Shown piece after piece: positions 35,188-39,355 of a stretch of DNA of 39,355 nucleotides. The stretch comes from Streptomyces cellostaticus. GTDB taxonomy: Bacteria; Actinomycetota; Actinomycetes; Streptomycetales; Streptomycetaceae. The notes under the pieces were generated by a model that ran no database searches, was not told the origin of the DNA, and saw only the letters and a program-made list of their open reading frames with translations. Numbering within the stretch: position 1 is the stretch's first letter; each line of letters starts with the position of its first letter. The position numbers and the translations under genes were made by a program. Location: positions 1-39,355 of the forward strand of contig NZ_JALLIN010000059.1 of the NCBI RefSeq assembly GCF_023630175.1, written 5' to 3'.

Positions 35188-35843
35188 CGCGGGCCGTGCG
35201 CGTCGGAGGCGACGGCCGGACCGGGCACGGTGGCCGGGCGCGGCTCCGCCTCGTCCTCCGGCCTGCGCCCCGGCCGTACCAGCAGCACCAGCGCGCCGAG
35301 CAGCCCGCCCGCGCTCGTCCCGATCAGGCCCGTGACCACGGGGGAGGCCGAGCTGGGCGCGGTCGGCCGCGGCGCCCGGGAGAACTGCACCAGCTCGACA
35401 TGGGTGTCGGCCTTGGTCGCGTCGGCGCGCCGGGCGAGGGAGCGGGCGACCGCGTTGGCCATGTCGGCGGCCTTGGCCGGGCGGACCGAGGACGCGGAGA
35501 CGGCGACCATCGGGGCGTCCGGCGAGGTGGCCGTGCGCACGCCGGCGCGCAGGGTGTCCAACGGCACCCCGGCCCGTTCCCGCGCGTCGCCGAGCACCGC
35601 GAGGTCGGTGGCGATGCGGCCGTAGGCCTGGGCGAAGCCGAGCGCGGCGGCGGAGTCGGAGCTCTCGGTGGGCACGGCGAGGACGTAGGCGGTGGCCGTG
35701 TACGTCGGTGGCTTCAGCACGCCGTACGCGCCGCCCAGCAGCCCGCCCGTGAGGACGCCGGCCACCACCAGCGACCAGGGCGGAAGCGCGCGCGAGCGCC
35801 TGGGGCGGGCCGGGCGGGAGTTCCGGGTGGGATTCTCGGTCAT
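35184..35843 (-). CDS. Wzz/YveK-like polysaccharide chain-length protein
   Basis: This 219-residue inner-membrane protein has two helices, SLVVAGVLTGGLLGGAYGVL (near 24-43) and VVTGLIGTSAGGLLGALVLLV (near 168-188), flanking an extracytoplasmic helical domain. After helix 1 comes KPPTYTATAYVLA, typical of Wzz-domain proteins. It has no kinase domain, as in YveK/CapA-type co-polymerases that regulate chain length and export together with a separate tyrosine kinase. No kinase is in the window. ATG start overlaps the glycosyltransferase stop (ATGA). Confidence 0.85.
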   Translation of the reverse strand: MTENPTRNSRPARPRRSRALPPWSLVVAGVLTGGLLGGAYGVLKPPTYTATAYVLAVPTESSDSAAALGFAQAYGRIATDLAVLGDARERAGVPLDTLRAGVRTATSPDAPMVAVSASSVRPAKAADMANAVARSLARRADATKADTHVELVQFSRAPRPTAPSSASPVVTGLIGTSAGGLLGALVLLVRPGRRPEDEAEPRPATVPGPAVASDAHGPR

Positions 35844-36997
35844 GGCGAGCTGACTCCCTCGGGAGATGGGGACCTGGGGAACGTGCCGGCGAGCGCCGCC
35901 GCGTAGACGTCCATCAGCCGGGCGGCGCTGCGGGTGATGCAGTAGTGGCGGGGTGCCTCGGGGGCGGTGCGGGGGCCGGGCCCTGCCGTGCGCACCCCGG
36001 CGAGCGCGCGAGCGTAGCCGTCGGCGCCGCCCGTGACGCGCAGCGCGTCCGGGGCGGCCTCGGGCGGCAGGTCCTCGACGGCAGGGCAGGAGGCGTAGCG
36101 CACCGGCAGTCCGGCCGCCAGCGCCTCGACGACGGCCAGCCCGAAAGCCTCCTCCCGGGACGGTGCGGCGAGCACGTCCATCGCCGAGGTCAGCGCGGGC
36201 AGTTCGGGGCCGGGCGAGCCGTCCGGGGCGTAGGGCCGCTCACCGGTGAACAGCACCCGGCCGGCGACGCCGGCCTCCTCGGCGGCCCGGCGCAGGGCGG
36301 CCTCCTGCGGGCCGCCGCCGACCAGCAGCAGCCTGCAGTCGTCCGGGAGCCGGGCGAGGGCCCGGACCAGGACGTCGAAGCGTTTGCCGGGGACGAGCCG
36401 GCCGATGCCGCCGATGACGAACGCGTCGTCCGGCAGCCCGAGCCGGGCGCGGGTGAGCCGGCGCCGCGCCGGGTCGAAGCGGAACCCGTCGAGGTCGATG
36501 CCGTTGGGCACCACCGCGATGCGCTGCCGGGGCACCCCCCACCGGGCGAGCCGGTCGGCGACGGTGGGGGAGACCGCGACGGTGGCCCGGCCGAGCCGCT
36601 CGCCGGCCAGGTACAGGGCGCGCACGCCCGCCGTGAGCGGCCGCCCCTCCATCTGCGAGTCGCCCAGCGAGTGTTCGGTGGCCACGACTGCGCGCACCCC
36701 CGCCAGCCGTGCCGCGATCCGGCCGTACAGGCAGGCCCGGTACAGGTGGGTGTGTACGAGGTCGTAGCGGCCGTGCCGGATGACGCGGACCAGGCGGGGC
36801 AGCACCGGCAGGTCCCGGTTGCCGTTCATGCCGAGGTGCGTCACCCGCACCCCGTCGGCGGCCAGCCCGGTGGCCACCGGTCCGGGGTGGGTCAGCGTGA
36901 CCACGTCGCACCGCGCGGGCAAGTGCCGCAGCAGCAGGCGCAGTTGCTGCTCGGCGCCGCCCACCCCGAGCCCGGTGATGATGTGCAGCGCCCTCAC
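35840..36997 (-). CDS. GT4-family glycosyltransferase
   Basis: This cytoplasmic 385-residue GT-B enzyme transfers a sugar from a nucleotide-sugar to a lipid-linked acceptor. The N-terminus HIITGLGVGGAEQQLRLLL, the linker VVPNGIDLDGFRFDP and the donor site IGRLVPGKRFDVLVRAL are typical. The EX7E motif is Glu283 to Glu291 in EAFGLAVVEA. The GTG at 36997 overlaps the deacetylase stop; upstream coding in this frame has no homology. The sugar is unknown. It is part of the leftward exopolysaccharide cluster. Confidence 0.9.
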   Translation of the reverse strand: MRALHIITGLGVGGAEQQLRLLLRHLPARCDVVTLTHPGPVATGLAADGVRVTHLGMNGNRDLPVLPRLVRVIRHGRYDLVHTHLYRACLYGRIAARLAGVRAVVATEHSLGDSQMEGRPLTAGVRALYLAGERLGRATVAVSPTVADRLARWGVPRQRIAVVPNGIDLDGFRFDPARRRLTRARLGLPDDAFVIGGIGRLVPGKRFDVLVRALARLPDDCRLLLVGGGPQEAALRRAAEEAGVAGRVLFTGERPYAPDGSPGPELPALTSAMDVLAAPSREEAFGLAVVEALAAGLPVRYASCPAVEDLPPEAAPDALRVTGGADGYARALAGVRTAGPGPRTAPEAPRHYCITRSAARLMDVYAAALAGTFPRSPSPEGVSSP

Positions 36998-37752
36998 CGC
37001 GGACCCTCCGCCGGCCGGCGGCGCAACCGGTGCAGCCGGTACTTCAGCGACAGGCGCACGCCGGTGTCGCGCTGCCCGACGTACACCCGGGGCAGGGCGT
37101 GGGGGCCGGTCAGCGCGCCCGGGTCGATGGCGCAGGCGTACTCGTACCCGGCCTCGCGCACCGCGTCGGCGGCGCGCGCGTCGACCGTGCCGTACGGGTA
37201 GCAGAAACCGGTGACCGGAGCGCCGGTCAGCCCTTCGAGCAGGGCCCGGCTCTCGACGGTCTCGGTCTTGAGAGTGAGGTCGTCGGCCCGGGTCAGGTCG
37301 AGGTGGGTCAGACCGTGCGAGCCGATCTCCATGCCCGCCCGGGCCGCCCGCCGGATGCCGTCGGCGGTCAGCAGCGGCCTGCGCGGCCCCAGCGGGTCCC
37401 ACGCGTTGTCGCCGCCGAGCCGGCCGGGCAGCGCGAACAGGGTCGCCGTGCACTCCCAGCGGGCCAGCACGTCGACCGCGCCGGTGAGGAAGTCGGCGTA
37501 GCCGTCGTCGAAGGTGAGCCCGACCAGACCGTGCCCCTCGCCGCGGGCGCGGGCCGCGAGCAGTTCGCGCACCGACACCCCCCGCAGGCCCCGGCCGCGC
37601 AGCCAGCGGAGCTGGCACTCCAGCCGCTCGGGTGTGACGGTGATCCGGTACGGGTCGTCGGCGCGTTCGCCGACCGAGTGGTACATGGCGATCCACGGGA
37701 CGCGGCCCGGGCGCGAGGCGGCGCGCCGGGGTGGCTCAACGGAGGACGGCAT
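36994..37752 (-). CDS. Polysaccharide deacetylase (CE4 / NodB-type)
   Basis: This 252-residue CE4 enzyme removes acetyl groups from amino sugars in a polymer. Motif 1 is TFDDGY (80-85, base Asp82 and metal Asp83), motif 2 SHGLTH (145-150, metal His146 and His150), and motif 3 FCYPYG (183-188). I see no signal peptide, so it may act inside or be anchored through partners. The ATG at 37752 lies within the end of the flippase gene (17-bp overlap) and the stop overlaps the glycosyltransferase start. Confidence 0.9.
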   Translation of the reverse strand: MPSSVEPPRRAASRPGRVPWIAMYHSVGERADDPYRITVTPERLECQLRWLRGRGLRGVSVRELLAARARGEGHGLVGLTFDDGYADFLTGAVDVLARWECTATLFALPGRLGGDNAWDPLGPRRPLLTADGIRRAARAGMEIGSHGLTHLDLTRADDLTLKTETVESRALLEGLTGAPVTGFCYPYGTVDARAADAVREAGYEYACAIDPGALTGPHALPRVYVGQRDTGVRLSLKYRLHRLRRRPAEGPR

Positions 37753-39355
37753 GGGCGAGCCTTCCGGCGAGGGTGCGGACGAGTCGGACGGCGAAGGCGC
37801 AGCCCTGGGCGCCCAGGGCGTGGCCGAGCAGGACGAACACGACGGTCACGGTGGTGCCGCCGGCCAGCAGGCCGGCGGCCGGGGCGGTGGGCAGGCTCGC
37901 GGCGAACGCCCCCGCCGGGGCGGCCACCGCGGCGGCCCGCAGCGGCCTGCTCAGCTCCCTCAGCACGCCCCGGGCCCGCACGGGCACGCCGCGCGAGGCC
38001 GGCCCGGACAGCAGCAGGACGGCGGTGAGGGTGATCCCGGCGGCGTTGGCGGCGGCGATGCCGGTGACGCCCCACACGCCGATGGTGGCGGCGCCGGCCC
38101 AGGAGGTCACGACGATGCCCGCGGCCATGGCGGCGAGCGGGTACCAGGTGGCGCGGCCCGCCGAGAAGCAGCAGCGGACCAGCACGCCCGTCAGGGTCTG
38201 GCCGAGCAGACCGAGCGCGTACACCCGCATGACGTGCGCCGTGGCCGCGGTGTCGGCGGCGGTGAACGCGCCGCGCTGGAAGAGGAGCTCGATGATCTGC
38301 GGGGCGCAGGCGAGGACGGCCGCGGTGCCGAGCAGCACCAGCCCGGCGGCCACCGCCAGATCGCGCTCCACCCTCGTCCTGGCCCGCTCGGTGTCGCCGT
38401 CCGCGAGGGCCCGGGCCACCACCGGGAAGGTGACCGTGCACAGCATCATCGACAGCATCATCGGGATCTGCGCGACCTTCTGCGCGTAGTTCAGGTGCGA
38501 GATGGCCCCGGCGGGCAGGTGCGAGGCGAGGAACCGCTCGATGAGCACCTGCGACTGCCGGCACAGCCCGAACAGCAGCACGCTGGCCATCAGCGCGACG
38601 TCCACGGGCGGGGCGACGGCGACGTCCACGGAGGCGGCGCGCGTCACCCGGCGGTCACACAACCGGGCTACCAGGTCCGGCAGTTGGACCAGCACCATCA
38701 GGCATCCGCCGACCGCCACACCGAAGGCCGCCGCACGCACCCCCCAGGGGCCGCCGAGCGCGAACATCGACGTGACGATGCCGATGTTGTACGCGACGTA
38801 GATCGCCGCCGGGGCCAGGTAGCGGCCGTGGGCCCGCAATGCCGCGCTGCAGTACCCCGCGAGCCCGAAGCTGAGCACACAGGTCGCGGTGAGCCGGGTG
38901 CAGTCGACGGCGAGGGAGGGATCGGGCAGTCCGGGCGCCAGCACCCGGACCACTTGCGGCGCGGCGGCGGCGAGCAGTGCGCCCGCCGCCGCGAAGGCCG
39001 GCGCCAGCCGGGGCAGGCCGGCGGCGACCAGCGACCGCACGGGATCGCCCGGGGCGCCCTGCGCGCGCCGGGCCAGGGCGGCGCTGAACGCCGGGATCAG
39101 CGCGAACGCCAGCCCCTCCTCGATGAGCAGGGTGGCCGCGAACTCCGGCACCGTCCAGGCGACCAGGAAGGCGTCGGTGTCCCGCCCGGCCCCGAAGAGC
39201 CGGGCCAGCACCTGGTCGCGCACCAGCCCGAGGAGGGCGCCGGCGACCGAGAGGGAGGCGGTGACCAGGGCGGCGCGGGCGAGGAACCGGGGTACGGGCG
39301 GGGTGGGTCCGGCGCTGGACTCGCGGCCGGCCTCCGGGGCGGGTCCGGATCGCGG
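37736..39355 (-). CDS. MurJ/MviN-like lipid-linked oligosaccharide flippase, 5' end cut by window
   Basis: The frame is open to the right window edge, giving 539 visible residues and a missing start. After a Pro/Gly-rich stretch, FLARAALVTASLSVAGALLG and LVRDQVLARLFGAGRDTDAF match the MurJ N-terminus. Many hydrophobic helices follow, about 14 in family members, with AISHLNYAQKVAQIPMML as a conserved loop. Next to a glycosyltransferase, deacetylase and Wzz-like protein it likely flips the exopolysaccharide repeat unit rather than lipid II. A GTG at 39223 is in frame but lies inside the homologous region, so it is not the start. Confidence 0.88.
   Translation of the reverse strand, partial: PRSGPAPEAGRESSAGPTPPVPRFLARAALVTASLSVAGALLGLVRDQVLARLFGAGRDTDAFLVAWTVPEFAATLLIEEGLAFALIPAFSAALARRAQGAPGDPVRSLVAAGLPRLAPAFAAAGALLAAAAPQVVRVLAPGLPDPSLAVDCTRLTATCVLSFGLAGYCSAALRAHGRYLAPAAIYVAYNIGIVTSMFALGGPWGVRAAAFGVAVGGCLMVLVQLPDLVARLCDRRVTRAASVDVAVAPPVDVALMASVLLFGLCRQSQVLIERFLASHLPAGAISHLNYAQKVAQIPMMLSMMLCTVTFPVVARALADGDTERARTRVERDLAVAAGLVLLGTAAVLACAPQIIELLFQRGAFTAADTAATAHVMRVYALGLLGQTLTGVLVRCCFSAGRATWYPLAAMAAGIVVTSWAGAATIGVWGVTGIAAANAAGITLTAVLLLSGPASRGVPVRARGVLRELSRPLRAAAVAAPAGAFAASLPTAPAAGLLAGGTTVTVVFVLLGHALGAQGCAFAVRLVRTLAGRLAHAVLR

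Overview
The window is very GC-rich chromosomal DNA with the codon bias, GTG/TTG starts and frequent 4-base start/stop overlaps of a Streptomyces. A chaplin gene (hydrophobic aerial-hypha coat protein) next to a sortase-anchored protein, a citA-type citrate synthase and a CsoR-type copper operator all fit that genus. From memory, the order ribose operon, RecD-like helicase, citrate synthase, copper ATPase resembles a core region of the S. coelicolor chromosome. This was not checked.

Left part (1-10.0 kb): a leftward ribose operon reads lacI-type regulator, rbsA, a fused permease/binding protein (rbsC-rbsB), rbsK, rbsD. Twin LacI-type operators lie upstream of the regulator. Divergently, a RecD2-like helicase with a leaderless-type promoter is followed by citrate synthase. 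Between citA and the convergent copA lies about 625 bp of non-coding DNA packed with hairpins. I read it as a leftward structured small RNA with its own ECF-like promoter and terminator.

Middle (10.5-18.2 kb): leftward copZ-copA copper export under a 17-bp CsoR-like palindrome; a frameshifted PrsW-type intramembrane protease remnant; a TetR regulator divergent from an MMPL exporter with two operator-like palindromes between them; a GNAT acetyltransferase; and a tiny HTH protein.

Inositol region (18.5-25.3 kb): a TIM-barrel isomerase/dehydratase gene faces away from a tightly coupled operon iolC - Cgl0159-type aldolase - iolB - iolD - mmsA, which ends in a textbook terminator. Together iolB, iolD, iolC and mmsA cover inositol catabolism from 5-deoxyglucuronate to acyl-CoA products. 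The second gene has lost about 130 residues of its barrel in frame, together with an otherwise conserved Asp-His pair.

Right part (25.6-39.4 kb): an APC-family permease; a two-gene ABC export system whose ATPase is fused to an extracellular S15-type alpha/beta hydrolase; a short chaplin followed by an acidic repeat LPXTG protein with a degenerate chaplin-like segment and a natural His6; a secreted GH26 glycosidase; and, convergent to it, a leftward exopolysaccharide cluster (MurJ-like flippase cut by the window edge, polysaccharide deacetylase, GT4 glycosyltransferase, Wzz-like protein, FemAB/BioF2-like acetyltransferase), each gene overlapping the next.

I see no tRNA, rRNA, CRISPR array, insertion sequence, integrase or phage gene. 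The most unusual items are the internally deleted aldolase, the structured intergenic RNA, the hydrolase-ABC fusion and the chaplin-linked repeat protein.
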